This document shows positions 1-8,215 of a stretch of 64,000 nt of DNA, one piece after another; the stretch's first letter is position 1, and the number at the start of each line of letters is the position of its first letter. Position numbers and translations under genes: made by a program. The stretch covers positions 2,728,001 to 2,792,000 of the forward strand of contig NZ_JAFBBO010000001.1 in NCBI RefSeq assembly GCF_016907235.1, written 5' to 3'. The DNA comes from Oerskovia jenensis. Its GTDB lineage: Bacteria > Actinomycetota > Actinomycetes > Actinomycetales > Cellulomonadaceae. The notes beneath the pieces are model-generated. The model made no database searches. It saw nothing but the letters and a program-made list of their open reading frames with translations, and had not been told where the DNA came from.

Positions 1-27
1 CGCCGACGTGACCGTCCGGACCCTCCT

Positions 28-771
28 GTGAAGGCGCGCCGACCCCGGGCCCGCATGTCGCTCGGCAAGCACCTGATCGGCGCGCCGCCGTGGCGCTCGC
101 TGCCGCAGGGCGTCGTCGTCTACGGCGAGAAGGACCCGAGCGACGGCGTGACGTACTACTGGGAGGAGTGGGAGGTCCTCGGGTACGAGAACCTCGACTT
201 CTGGGTCGAGTACGACCACGACACGAAGGGCGTCACGCTCTACCGTCCCGCGGAGTCCGAGGAGGCGCTCGACCCGACGCGGATGCGCGTGGGACAGACC
301 CTGACCCTCACGGTCGCCGGGACGAAGCACCGTGCGGTCGTCTCCGAGGTCGGCGTCGGGACCATCGTGTCGCTCGACGGCTCGTTCACGTACGACCTGA
401 CGCCGGGGCAGCGCGTCGCCTACGCCGAGCTCCGCGCGAACCGCACGGTGTTCTCGCTCGAGAAGTTCGACGACCGCGTCATCGACCTCTACCAGGGCAC
501 CGTCCTGGACGCCGCGGGTCAGAAGGCGCACTTCGGCAAGCGGGTCGCGCCGCGCCAGGGCGGGGTCAGTCCCGCGGTCGCGGTCGTGGCGCTCGTCGCG
601 ATGGGCATCGGGCTGTTCTCCGCGTGCGGCGACCGCGACGACGACCGCGACGAGTGCACGCCCCGCACGGTCGAGCAGCAGTACGACGCGAGCGGGGACC
701 CCCTCACGACCGACCAGACCTGCTACCGCCGCTCGGTCTACGGCGGCGGTGGTGGCGGGCTCGGCAAGTAG
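28..771 (+). CDS. DUF4178 domain protein (5' end uncertain)
   Basis: The protein of about 247 residues carries a tryptophan/tyrosine-rich DUF4178-like core near residues 25-75 (YYWEEWEVLGYENLDFWVEY), a second beta-rich stretch to about residue 170, one hydrophobic segment around residues 180-200, an acidic patch and a Gly-rich tail (GGGGGGLGK). Function is unknown; the family commonly sits beside DUF350 membrane proteins and membrane-anchored aminopropyltransferases, exactly as here. The frame is open back to base 1 of the window and neither the GTG at 28 nor the ATG at 55 has a convincing ribosome binding site, so the true start may lie outside the window. Family assignment rests on the core motif and the neighbours. 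Confidence 0.65.
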   Translation: MKARRPRARMSLGKHLIGAPPWRSLPQGVVVYGEKDPSDGVTYYWEEWEVLGYENLDFWVEYDHDTKGVTLYRPAESEEALDPTRMRVGQTLTLTVAGTKHRAVVSEVGVGTIVSLDGSFTYDLTPGQRVAYAELRANRTVFSLEKFDDRVIDLYQGTVLDAAGQKAHFGKRVAPRQGGVSPAVAVVALVAMGIGLFSACGDRDDDRDECTPRTVEQQYDASGDPLTTDQTCYRRSVYGGGGGGLGK

Positions 772-875
772 CACCTCGCGCGACCCCGGCGCGGCGCGCA
801 CCGGCCGGCGCGACCTCGCACCGGCGACATCACGACCGCCCAGCACACCCACCCTCACGACACCTCGGAGCAACC

Positions 876-1100
876 ATGAGCATCATCGACGAGCTGCGCC
901 TCGACGCCTTCCTGTCCACGATCGTCTACTCGGTGCTGGGCATCGTCCTGCTCGTCCTGACGATCGTCGTCGTCAACTACCTCTTCAAGCTCAACCTGCA
1001 CCGCGAGCTCGTCGACGAGCACAACACGGCCTTCGGGATCATGATCGCCGGGCTGGCCGTCGCCATCGGCATCATCATCGCGGGGACGATCCTCTCCTGA
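876..1100 (+). CDS. DUF350 small membrane protein
   Basis: A 74-residue protein with two hydrophobic helices (about residues 12-35 and 50-73) separated by a short charged segment containing LFKLNLHRELVDEHN. This is the layout of one DUF350 repeat. The ATG at 876 follows a weak purine-rich GGAG. It lies between the DUF4178 gene and the aminopropyltransferase gene and ends two bases before the next start, so the three are probably co-transcribed. The biochemical role is not known; co-occurrence suggests that it forms a membrane complex or channel with its neighbours, but that is inference. Confidence 0.8.
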   Translation: MSIIDELRLDAFLSTIVYSVLGIVLLVLTIVVVNYLFKLNLHRELVDEHNTAFGIMIAGLAVAIGIIIAGTILS

Positions 1101-1102
1101 CG

Positions 1103-2785
1103 GTGATCGGCGAGACGCACACGGCGACCGAGCCGCCCGCGGGGGGCGCCGGGCCCGCGGGAGGCGAGCCGCCCGTCGGGGACGAGCCGCTCGCAGGCGC
1201 CGCGCCGCCGTCGGGCCGCGCCATGGACAAGCCGACCGTGTTCGCGGCCGCGCTGCTCGTCGCGGTCGGCGGGATCATCTACGAGCTGATCCTCGGCACG
1301 GCCGCCTCCTACCTGTTCGGCGACTCGGTCGTCGCGTTCTCGGTCGCGACGGGCCTGACGCTGTTCGGCATGGGGATCGGCTCGTTGCTCGCGACGCGCC
1401 TGGCCTCGAACCCGGGCCTGAACTTCGTGCGCAACGAGGTCGGGCTCGCGCTGCTCGGCGGCAGCTCGGTCCTGATCCTCTACGCGGCGTTCAGCCTGAC
1501 CGAGGTCTACTGGCTCGTCTTCGTGCTGCTCTCGCTCGCGCTGGGCGTGGGGATCGGCATCGAGATCCCGTTGCTCGTCGCGCTGCTCAAGGAGAACGGG
1601 CGCGACGAGTCCGTGGGGCTGCTGTCGAAGGTCCTCGCGGTCGACTACTTCGGGGCGCTCGCGGCCTCCTTGCTCTTCCCGTTCGTCATGCTCCCGTACC
1701 TGGGGCTCATGCGGACGGCGTACGCGGTCGCGCTGCTCAACGTGCTGGTCGCGGTGTTCATGCTGCGGCGCATGGGGCGGCGCACGCGCTGGACCTGGTT
1801 CGCCCGGCTCACGGTCGTCCTCCTCGTGGGGTGCTTCGCGGCGTCGAGCGCGATCGAGGGCGCGATCAACACGCGGCTCTACCAGGATCCCGTCCTGTAC
1901 TACGAGTCCACGGCGTACCAGAAGCTCGTCCTGACGAGCTTCGGCGACGACGTGCGGCTCTACCTGAGCGACCAGCTCCAGTTCTCCTCGCTCGACGAGG
2001 CGAGGTACCACGAGACCCTCGCGCACGCGACGCTCACCTCGGTCGCGGCGCCCGCGTCCGTCGCGATCCTCGGGGGAGGGGACGGTCTGCTCGCCCGCGA
2101 GGTCCTGCGGTACCCGAGCGTCCGCGAGGTCACGGTCGTCGACCTCGACCCGGCCGTGACCGAGCTCGCGCGCACCAACCGCCTCGTGAGCGACCTCAAC
2201 GAGCACTCGTTCGACGACCCGCGGGTGAGCGTCGTCAACGGCGACGCGTTCCGGTTCATGGACACCACGGACCAGACGTTCGACGCGATCCTGGTGGATC
2301 TCGTCGACCCGTCGAACGAACGCATCGCCAAGCTGTACTCGACCGAGTTCTACGCCATGGTCGCCAACCACCTGCGGCCCGGGGGCGTGTACGCGACCCA
2401 GGCGACGTCGTCGTACTTCACGCCGCACGCGTTCTGGCAGGTCGCGGCGACCGTGCGCGCGGGCTCACCCGGGCGGACCGTGGTGCCGCTGTCGGTCAAC
2501 GTGCCCTCGTTCGGGGAGTGGGGCTTCGTGCTGTCGCTGCCTCCCGTCGCCGGGCAGGGCGAGGTGGCGGCGCCCGGGACGCTCGGGCCCGACGGCGGAG
2601 CGCGCCTCTTCGGCGCCACGCCCCTTCCCCAGGGCCTGCGCTTCCACACGCTCGACTCGCTGCGGGCCACCGCGACGCTCGCGGGCGACCACCCGGGACC
2701 CGAGGTCGCCATGCAGGCCTCGACGCTGCTGTCGCCGGTCGTCTACCGGACCTACCAGCAGGACATGTCGCGCTGGCGGTACTGA
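1103..2785 (+). CDS. speE: membrane-anchored polyamine aminopropyltransferase (spermidine synthase-like)
   Basis: About 560 residues. The N-terminal half has six or seven hydrophobic helices (starting with FAAALLVAVGGIIYELILG). The C-terminal half is a spermidine-synthase Rossmann domain with the nucleotide-binding loop ILGGGDGLLAREVL, the acidic VVDLDPAV strand end and a DAILVDLVDPSNE active-site segment. The family transfers aminopropyl from decarboxylated S-adenosylmethionine; membrane-fused versions are widespread but their substrates are poorly defined. GTG 1103 starts two bases after the DUF350 stop. ATG 1223 (MDKPTVFAAA), directly before the first helix, is a good alternative because the intervening 40 residues are low-complexity. 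A 12-base tandem duplication (2775-2798) covers the stop. Confidence 0.8.
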   Translation: MIGETHTATEPPAGGAGPAGGEPPVGDEPLAGAAPPSGRAMDKPTVFAAALLVAVGGIIYELILGTAASYLFGDSVVAFSVATGLTLFGMGIGSLLATRLASNPGLNFVRNEVGLALLGGSSVLILYAAFSLTEVYWLVFVLLSLALGVGIGIEIPLLVALLKENGRDESVGLLSKVLAVDYFGALAASLLFPFVMLPYLGLMRTAYAVALLNVLVAVFMLRRMGRRTRWTWFARLTVVLLVGCFAASSAIEGAINTRLYQDPVLYYESTAYQKLVLTSFGDDVRLYLSDQLQFSSLDEARYHETLAHATLTSVAAPASVAILGGGDGLLAREVLRYPSVREVTVVDLDPAVTELARTNRLVSDLNEHSFDDPRVSVVNGDAFRFMDTTDQTFDAILVDLVDPSNERIAKLYSTEFYAMVANHLRPGGVYATQATSSYFTPHAFWQVAATVRAGSPGRTVVPLSVNVPSFGEWGFVLSLPPVAGQGEVAAPGTLGPDGGARLFGATPLPQGLRFHTLDSLRATATLAGDHPGPEVAMQASTLLSPVVYRTYQQDMSRWRY

Positions 2786-3129
2786 CGGCGGTACTGACGG
2801 CGGGCGAGCGCCTGCCCGCCAGGTGAGACGGATCAGGGGGAGGGGTTGCGGCGGTCGCCGCAAGGCTGGACGGTAGGTCTGCTGTCCCGGACCGGGGCGG
2901 GCGAGGCACTCGCGTCCGCCCGCAGGTCGGGGAGGGCGCGGAGAGCGGGGGGAACGCGGTGGACGACGTCATCGCACGAGGTGCGGCCGGGCCCGTGCGC
3001 GCCGCCGCGGCGGACCGCCCGGTGAGCGGGGGGCGATGTCGACCTGCCCACGGCCACCCGGCGAGCCCGCGCTCGTGGGGGTGGTCCAGCACCTCGCCCC
3101 TCACCCGACGCCCCGCCAGGAGACCGCCC
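2786..3129. other. non-coding gap between speE-like gene and the AvrD cluster
   Basis: No convincing gene is visible. A 7-bp GC-rich hairpin at 2799-2820 (GGCGGGC/GCCCGCC) just after the speE-like stop could act as a terminator. The 3' end carries CAGGAG about eight bases before the thioesterase start. Long open frames crossing this stretch on the opposite strand are antisense artefacts of high G+C. Confidence 0.5.
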
Positions 3130-3831
3130 ATGCGTCCCGTCACGCTCTACTGCTTCCACCACGCCGGAGGGAACCCCGCCGGGTTCCGTCCGCTGCGCGC
3201 CGCGCTCGCCCCCGAGGTCGACGTCGTCCCTCTCGCCCTCGAACGTCCTGGCGAGGCCGCCACGATCGAGAGCATCGCGGAGGACGTCGGCCGTCGGCTG
3301 GCGGGCACCGACCTGGGCGACACCCACTTCTACGGGCACAGCATGGGCGGTCTGGTCGCCTACGAGCTGTGCCGCACGAGGGCCGAGCGTGGCGAGACGC
3401 TCCCTCGTTCGCTCGTCCTCGCGGCGGTCGCGCCGCCCGGGGCGCTCGACCCGGACGGTGCTCGTGCCGCGGCGCTGCTCCGCGCCGGGGCGGCTCTCGT
3501 GCCCGCTCCGGGCCTCGCCGAGCGCACCACGGCCGGGGTGCGCCGCTCGCTCGCCTACGCGCCACCGGTCCGGCCCGTGCCCACCGCGGTCGAGCTCGTC
3601 CACGGGACGCGCGACGAGGTCGTGACCGCACGGCTCATGCGCGGCTGGGACGAGTACACCCTCGGACGTCCGCGCGAGCACGCGGTCGACGACGGGCACC
3701 TCTTCCACCGTGCGCCCGCGCTCGCCCGGCTCGTCCGTTCGCTCCTCGTGCCCGTCGTCCCCGCGCCGGTCTGCACCCGCACGCGACGCCGTGGTCGTCG
3801 GCCCGTCGTGAGCGCGGGGGTCGGCGCATGA
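3130..3831 (+). CDS. type II thioesterase (alpha/beta hydrolase)
   Basis: A 233-residue alpha/beta-hydrolase thioesterase. It opens with the TEII signature LYCFHHAGGNPAGF. The nucleophile elbow is FYGHSMGG (Ser71), and Asp162 (HGTRDEVV) and His190 (DDGHLFHR) complete the triad. Type II thioesterases of secondary-metabolite clusters hydrolyse mis-primed or stalled acyl chains from carrier proteins, or release the product. An acyl carrier protein and a KAS III lie a few genes downstream, so a role in editing that carrier protein is likely. ATG 3130 is chosen because CAGGAG precedes it and the conserved N-terminal strand begins immediately. It overlaps the next gene by four bases (ATGA), and is the first gene of the cluster. 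Confidence 0.85.
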   Translation: MRPVTLYCFHHAGGNPAGFRPLRAALAPEVDVVPLALERPGEAATIESIAEDVGRRLAGTDLGDTHFYGHSMGGLVAYELCRTRAERGETLPRSLVLAAVAPPGALDPDGARAAALLRAGAALVPAPGLAERTTAGVRRSLAYAPPVRPVPTAVELVHGTRDEVVTARLMRGWDEYTLGRPREHAVDDGHLFHRAPALARLVRSLLVPVVPAPVCTRTRRRGRRPVVSAGVGA

Positions 3832-4673
3832 GCGCCCCGGCGCAGGCCGCACCCCGCGCCGAACCGGACGACGGCGACTCGCGGCGACGGTCGCTCGCGC
3901 TGTTCCTGCGGGCCCGGCGCGAGAGCCTGCAGCCCGAGGACGTCGGGCTGCCCCCCAGCCGGCGGCGGCGGACCCCGGGCCTGCGGAGGGAGGAGGTCGC
4001 CGTCCTCGCCAACGTCGGGGTCACCTGGTACACCTGGCTCGAGCAGGGGCGCGAGATCGGGGTGTCCGCGGTCGTCGTCGAGTCGATCGCGCGCGCCCTG
4101 CGCCTCGTGGACGGCGACCTCGCCTACCTCTACGAGCTGACCGGTACGCGGCTCCCGTCGAGGTCGAGCGCCCCGACCGAGCTGCGCGACAACCTCGTGC
4201 GCGTGCTCGACGGGTTCTCCGAGCTCCCCGCCTACGTCGTCGACCGGTACTGGAACGTGGTGGCGACCAACGAGCTCGCCGAGCACGTCTTCGGCAGCCA
4301 GGTCGGGGCCAACTGCCTCGCGGACTTCTTCACCGAGGAGCGGGTCGCGGAGCGCTACCCTCAGCGGGCCCTCGTCGGACGCATGATCGTGGGCCAGCTC
4401 CGGCGGCAGGCCGCGGCCTACCCGTCCGACCGGACGTTCGACCTCCTCGCGGACCGGGTCTCGGCCGCGTCCCCGGAGTTCGCCGCGTACTGGACCTCCT
4501 ACTCGGTGGGGGTCGAGCCGCACGTCGACATCACCTACGACCACCCGCAGATCGGCCGCCTGACCTGGCAGTGCACCGTCCTGAACCCGCTCGGGGGCGA
4601 GGACCTGCGGCTGTTCCTCTACCTGCCCCGGCCGGGGACGGAGACCGCCGAGGCACTCCAGAGGCTCCGGTGA
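3828..4673 (+). CDS. MmyB-like XRE-family transcriptional regulator
   Basis: 281 residues. The N-terminal helix-turn-helix has the hallmark RRRTPGLRREEVAVLANVG followed by TWYTWLEQGRE (about residues 45-75). The C-terminal PAS-like ligand domain (about 110-275) has the family motif AYVVDRYWNVVATNELAEHVF. Regulators of this class are common beside antibiotic and signal-metabolism genes in actinomycetes, and a crystallised relative carried a fatty acid in the ligand pocket. A fatty-acyl-sensing regulator would suit this acyl-carrier-protein-containing cluster, but the ligand is inferred. The start overlaps the thioesterase stop by four bases, so the regulator is translated from the same transcript and may autoregulate the operon. 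Confidence 0.88.
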   Translation: MSAPAQAAPRAEPDDGDSRRRSLALFLRARRESLQPEDVGLPPSRRRRTPGLRREEVAVLANVGVTWYTWLEQGREIGVSAVVVESIARALRLVDGDLAYLYELTGTRLPSRSSAPTELRDNLVRVLDGFSELPAYVVDRYWNVVATNELAEHVFGSQVGANCLADFFTEERVAERYPQRALVGRMIVGQLRRQAAAYPSDRTFDLLADRVSAASPEFAAYWTSYSVGVEPHVDITYDHPQIGRLTWQCTVLNPLGGEDLRLFLYLPRPGTETAEALQRLR

Positions 4674-5530
4674 ACGCGGTGACGCGCTGGAACCGACCGG
4701 CTCGCCCCCGGGTCCTGCGCGTGGGCGACCTCCGGGTCCGCTACGTCCCCGACGGGACGGTCCAGCTCCACCCGCAGCGGTGGTTCTCGCTCCCCGAGGG
4801 TGACCGGTCCGTCCCGTCCGGGCTGCTCGACCAGGACGGGTACCTCGTCGGGTCGGTCGGCGCGCTGCTCGTCGAGGCGCCCGGCTGGTCGGTCCTGGTC
4901 GACACGGGCTTCGGTCCCCGCACCCTCGCCGCCGACGCCACGCACCCAGCGCTCGGCACGCTGCGCGGTGGCGGGCTCGCCCGGTTGTCCCCCGCGGTCC
5001 TCGAAGGGCTCGACCGGGTGCTGTTCACGCACCTGCACGAGGACCACGCGGGGTGGCTCGCGCACGGGGAGCATCCGGTCGGCGCTGCGCTGCGGACGGT
5101 CCCGCACGTCGCGTCGTCGGCCGAGCTCGACGCGCACCCGGCCCTCGCACGCGGGGAGTGGGAGGTCGCCGAGCACGGTCGGTCGATCCTCCCGGGCCTC
5201 ACCGCGCTCGCCAGTCCGGGGCACACCGCGGGGCACACCTCCTACCTCCTGGAGTCGCGGGGAGAGCGTCTGCTGTGCTTCGGCGACGTCATGCACAGCA
5301 GCGTCCAGGTGGAGCAGCCCGCGCTCGGCTCGTGCTTCGAGGAGGATCCCGTCACGTCCCGGGCGACGCGCGCCGAGACGCTCGACCTGCTCGGCGAGCC
5401 CGGGACGGTCGGGGCGGGCAGCCACTTCGCCGACGTCGTCCTCGGTCGCGTGCGCCGCACCAGCGAGGGCGGGCGCTCGTGGTCGCCCGCCGAGGACACG
5501 AGCAGCCTGGTGGTCCCAGCACCCCTATAA
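4670..5530 (+). CDS. metallo-beta-lactamase-fold hydrolase
   Basis: 286 residues from GTG 4670, overlapping the regulator gene by four bases; GTG 4679 is an equally possible in-frame start. The zinc-binding HxHxDH motif is THLHEDHAGW (His121, His123, Asp125, His126), with further ligands in LASPGHTAGHT and CFGDVMHS. The early VDTGFGP turn is typical of lactonase/glyoxalase-II-like members. This subgroup includes acyl-homoserine-lactone lactonases, so hydrolysis of a lactone signal or pathway intermediate is an attractive role in this cluster. The exact substrate cannot be read from sequence. The stop codon overlaps CTATAAG, a possible internal -10 for the following exporter. Confidence 0.82.
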   Translation: MNAVTRWNRPARPRVLRVGDLRVRYVPDGTVQLHPQRWFSLPEGDRSVPSGLLDQDGYLVGSVGALLVEAPGWSVLVDTGFGPRTLAADATHPALGTLRGGGLARLSPAVLEGLDRVLFTHLHEDHAGWLAHGEHPVGAALRTVPHVASSAELDAHPALARGEWEVAEHGRSILPGLTALASPGHTAGHTSYLLESRGERLLCFGDVMHSSVQVEQPALGSCFEEDPVTSRATRAETLDLLGEPGTVGAGSHFADVVLGRVRRTSEGGRSWSPAEDTSSLVVPAPL

Positions 5531-5573
5531 GGCCGCTCTGGATGACGTGCCGGGCCGCGACCATCCTCGAGAC

Positions 5574-7070
5574 ATGACACGAACCAGCGAGGACCTCGCG
5601 CTCACCGGTCGCCAACGACTCGTCCTGATCGTGCTCCTCGGCGCACAGTTCATGTTCGCTCTCGACTTCTCGATCGTGACCGTGGCGCTGCCCGTGATCG
5701 GCGAGGACCTCGGGATCCCCGACGCGGACCTGCAGTGGATCGTGACCGCGTTCGCACTGACCGCGGCCAGCCTCGTCCTCGTGATGGGGCGGGTCGCGGA
5801 CCTGCACGGGCGCAAGCGCATGTTCCTGATCGGCATGGTCGTGCTGACCGTGGCCTCGGCCGTGGGCGGGTTCGCCACGGAGCCCTGGGTGCTGTTCGCG
5901 GCCCGGGCAGGTCAGGGGCTCGCGACCGCCATCACGATGCCGGCCGCGCTCTCGCTCCTGACCACGTCGTTCGAGGAGGGCCCGCTGCGGAACCGGGCCC
6001 TGGGGCTCAACGGCGCCCTGCTGTCGCTCGGGTTCGCCGTGGGTGCCGTCCTGGGCGGCGTCGTCACCGACGTGCTCGGGTGGCGTTCGACGTTCCTGAT
6101 CAACGTGCCGGCGGGGCTCCTGATCCTCGCGGCGGCTCCCTTCCTGCTCACCGACCACGGCGAGCGCAAGCAGCAGAAGCTCGACGTCCCGGGCGCGGCG
6201 CTCCTGTCGACGGGGCTCCTCGCCCTGGTCCTCGGCATCTCGACGGGCGAGCGCTCCGGATGGGGGTCGCCCGCGTTCCTCGGGCTCGTCGTCCTCTCCG
6301 TCGCGGCCTTCGTGAGCTTCTGGTTCGTCGAGAGCAGGTCCTCGCACCCGCTGGCCGCCGTGAGCATCCTGCGCAGGCCCACGGTGTCCTGGGGGAACCT
6401 CGCCGGGTTCACCACGTTCGCGATGGAGAGCAGCAAGGTCTTCCTCCTGACCCTGTACCTCCAGCGCGTGCTCGAGGCGTCGGCGCTCGCGACGGGGCTC
6501 GCTTTCGGTGTGCTGGGCGCGGGGGCCTTCACGGGAGGGCTCGTCGCCGCACGGGTCATCGACCGCATCGGAGCCAAGGCGACGCTGCTGCTCGGTCTGA
6601 CCCTGCAGGGCGTCACGACCCTCACGTTCCTCCTCCTCGGGGTGGGCGAGACGCTGGGCTTCGTCCACATCCTCCTCGCCACGGCCGTGGGTGGGTTCGG
6701 GCACGTCCTGGTCATCGTGGCCTACACGGTGACGGTCACGTCGGGGCTCCCCGACTCCGAGCAGGGTCTCGCGACCGGGCTCGCAGGCCAGACGCAGCAG
6801 ATCGCGTTCACCGTGGGGACCCCGCTCATCAGCGCGGTCGCGATCGCGTTCGCCACCGGGCGATTCGACGACCCGACCACGAGCGAGGCGGTCCTCGGCG
6901 GAGTCCACGCGGGGCTGCTCGTGAACGCCGTGCTGATCCTCGCCACCGCGGTCCTGATCCTCGTCTTCCTGCCCGCGGAGCGGCGGCCCGGCGCGGGCCG
7001 GTCCGCGCCCGACCTCGAGGACGCCGGCGCAGGACGTGCCGACCGCCCGGTCCCGCACGGCCAGGCGTGA
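5574..7070 (+). CDS. MFS drug/metabolite exporter, DHA2 (14-helix) type
   Basis: 498 residues with about fourteen hydrophobic helices. Conserved features are LDFSIVTVALPVIGEDL in helix 1, the loop GRVADLHGRKRMF between helices 2 and 3 (motif A), and GAVLGGVVTDVLGWRSTF in helix 5 (antiporter motif C region). The family exports hydrophobic drugs and self-made metabolites using the proton gradient. Placed between the hydrolase and avrD in a co-directional cluster, it probably exports the product or confers self-resistance. No clear ribosome binding site precedes ATG 5574, which was chosen because the first helix begins about 18 residues later. A CTATAAG at the end of the previous gene may give it a promoter of its own. 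Confidence 0.88.
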   Translation: MTRTSEDLALTGRQRLVLIVLLGAQFMFALDFSIVTVALPVIGEDLGIPDADLQWIVTAFALTAASLVLVMGRVADLHGRKRMFLIGMVVLTVASAVGGFATEPWVLFAARAGQGLATAITMPAALSLLTTSFEEGPLRNRALGLNGALLSLGFAVGAVLGGVVTDVLGWRSTFLINVPAGLLILAAAPFLLTDHGERKQQKLDVPGAALLSTGLLALVLGISTGERSGWGSPAFLGLVVLSVAAFVSFWFVESRSSHPLAAVSILRRPTVSWGNLAGFTTFAMESSKVFLLTLYLQRVLEASALATGLAFGVLGAGAFTGGLVAARVIDRIGAKATLLLGLTLQGVTTLTFLLLGVGETLGFVHILLATAVGGFGHVLVIVAYTVTVTSGLPDSEQGLATGLAGQTQQIAFTVGTPLISAVAIAFATGRFDDPTTSEAVLGGVHAGLLVNAVLILATAVLILVFLPAERRPGAGRSAPDLEDAGAGRADRPVPHGQA

Positions 7071-7168
7071 CCACGCAGCGAGGGGGCGGCCTCGTCGACG
7101 ACCACGGGCCCCGCGGCACCGAGCAGCCACGACCGACCCGCACGCTCACGAGGAACCAGGAGGACATC

Positions 7169-8215
7169 ATGGCCACGGAGACCGAGACGGAGACTGCGCT
7201 CCCGGCGATCGACGACCTCCTCGGCCCCTCGGCGTCGCGCTTCTTCGGCAGCGGCTACCGGGGGACCGACCCCCGGCTGCGGTCCGTCGTCGTCCGCCAC
7301 GACGGCGCGGCCTCACGACTGGAAGCCCGGGGGTCGATCAGCGTCGTGGAGCGCTGGTCCACCAAGGGCGACGTCGACCAGCTGCCGCACCTGAGCACCA
7401 CCGACGTCCTGGTCCTGGCGGTGCAGGCCGCCGAGATCCTGCTGGCGGCCACGTTCTCGCCCGCCTTCCTCGTCGACGTCGTGCTGCGGCGTGTCGTGGT
7501 CGTCGCCGGGAAGGAACCGGTCGAGGGCGCCCACCAGGACTTCGCGGTGACCGCCCGGCTCGACGACGCGTGCCGGGACCGGGACGTGACCGTCCACGCG
7601 TTCGTCGGGACCATGACGGTCGAGGTCACCGTGCACCGTCCCCTGGCGGTCGCCGGGCGCGTGGACCTGACCGTCGCCTCACCCGACGAGCTGCTGGGCG
7701 ACGCGGCGCGACGCGTCCACGGCGCCGGGTATGCCTCCCGCTCGGTCGACGTGCGGGAGGTGGCGACGGTCGGCCACGACGAGGCGCACGCGCGGCTCGT
7801 CGCCACCACCCTTCCCGGGACCGTGGGCCAGGACCTCGGCATCGGGGCGACCGACCGCCCGAGCCTCTCCTTCGTCGAGGCGTTCGTCGCCACGCTCCAG
7901 CTCGCCCAGGTGCTCCTCTACGAGCTGGACCACGTCCCGCGCGCCGACAGCAGCACGCTCTGGATGCGGCGGACGGTCCTCGAGTCGGACGGCGCCGCGC
8001 TCTGGCTCGATGCGACCCACCCGATCGACGTCACGCTGGTCCAGCCACGGCTCGTCGTGCTCCGCGGGGAGACCTGGCGCTGCGCGCAGGCCCGCGCCGT
8101 CGTCGGGCACGGCACGACCGTGCACTGCGACGTCGCCCACCGCATCCCGTCGCCCACTGCGGTGAGCGACCCACCGACCACCGCTCCACCCACCGAGGAA
8201 AGAGAACTGTCATGA
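7169..8215 (+). CDS. avrD: AvrD-family protein (syringolide-type synthesis)
   Basis: 348 residues preceded by an ideal CAGGAGG seven bases before ATG 7169. The N-terminus IDDLLGPSASRFFGSGY followed by VVERWSTKG resembles the AvrD family (Pfam AvrD). Pseudomonas syringae AvrD directs production of syringolides, C-glycosyl-type lipids formed from a beta-ketoacyl unit and a pentulose. Two halves each contain a beta-sheet/long-helix pattern (helices around LSTTDVLVLAVQAAEILL and LSFVEAFVATLQLAQVLL), consistent with a double hotdog-like fold as in the butyrolactone synthase AfsA; that fold assignment is inference. The KAS III and ACP downstream could supply a beta-ketoacyl thioester. The last 20 residues are a Pro/Thr-rich tail. 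Confidence 0.7.
   Translation: MATETETETALPAIDDLLGPSASRFFGSGYRGTDPRLRSVVVRHDGAASRLEARGSISVVERWSTKGDVDQLPHLSTTDVLVLAVQAAEILLAATFSPAFLVDVVLRRVVVVAGKEPVEGAHQDFAVTARLDDACRDRDVTVHAFVGTMTVEVTVHRPLAVAGRVDLTVASPDELLGDAARRVHGAGYASRSVDVREVATVGHDEAHARLVATTLPGTVGQDLGIGATDRPSLSFVEAFVATLQLAQVLLYELDHVPRADSSTLWMRRTVLESDGAALWLDATHPIDVTLVQPRLVVLRGETWRCAQARAVVGHGTTVHCDVAHRIPSPTAVSDPPTTAPPTEERELS

Noticed and set aside
2833-3852. A minus-strand gene overlapping the type II thioesterase
   Set aside because: The frame lacks any recognisable domain, and the plus-strand thioesterase has a complete catalytic triad and ribosome binding site.
7169-8215. Calling the AvrD-like gene an AfsA butyrolactone synthase
   Set aside because: The N-terminal motif and WSTKG segment resemble AvrD more than AfsA; only the possible double hotdog fold is shared, so AvrD was preferred.
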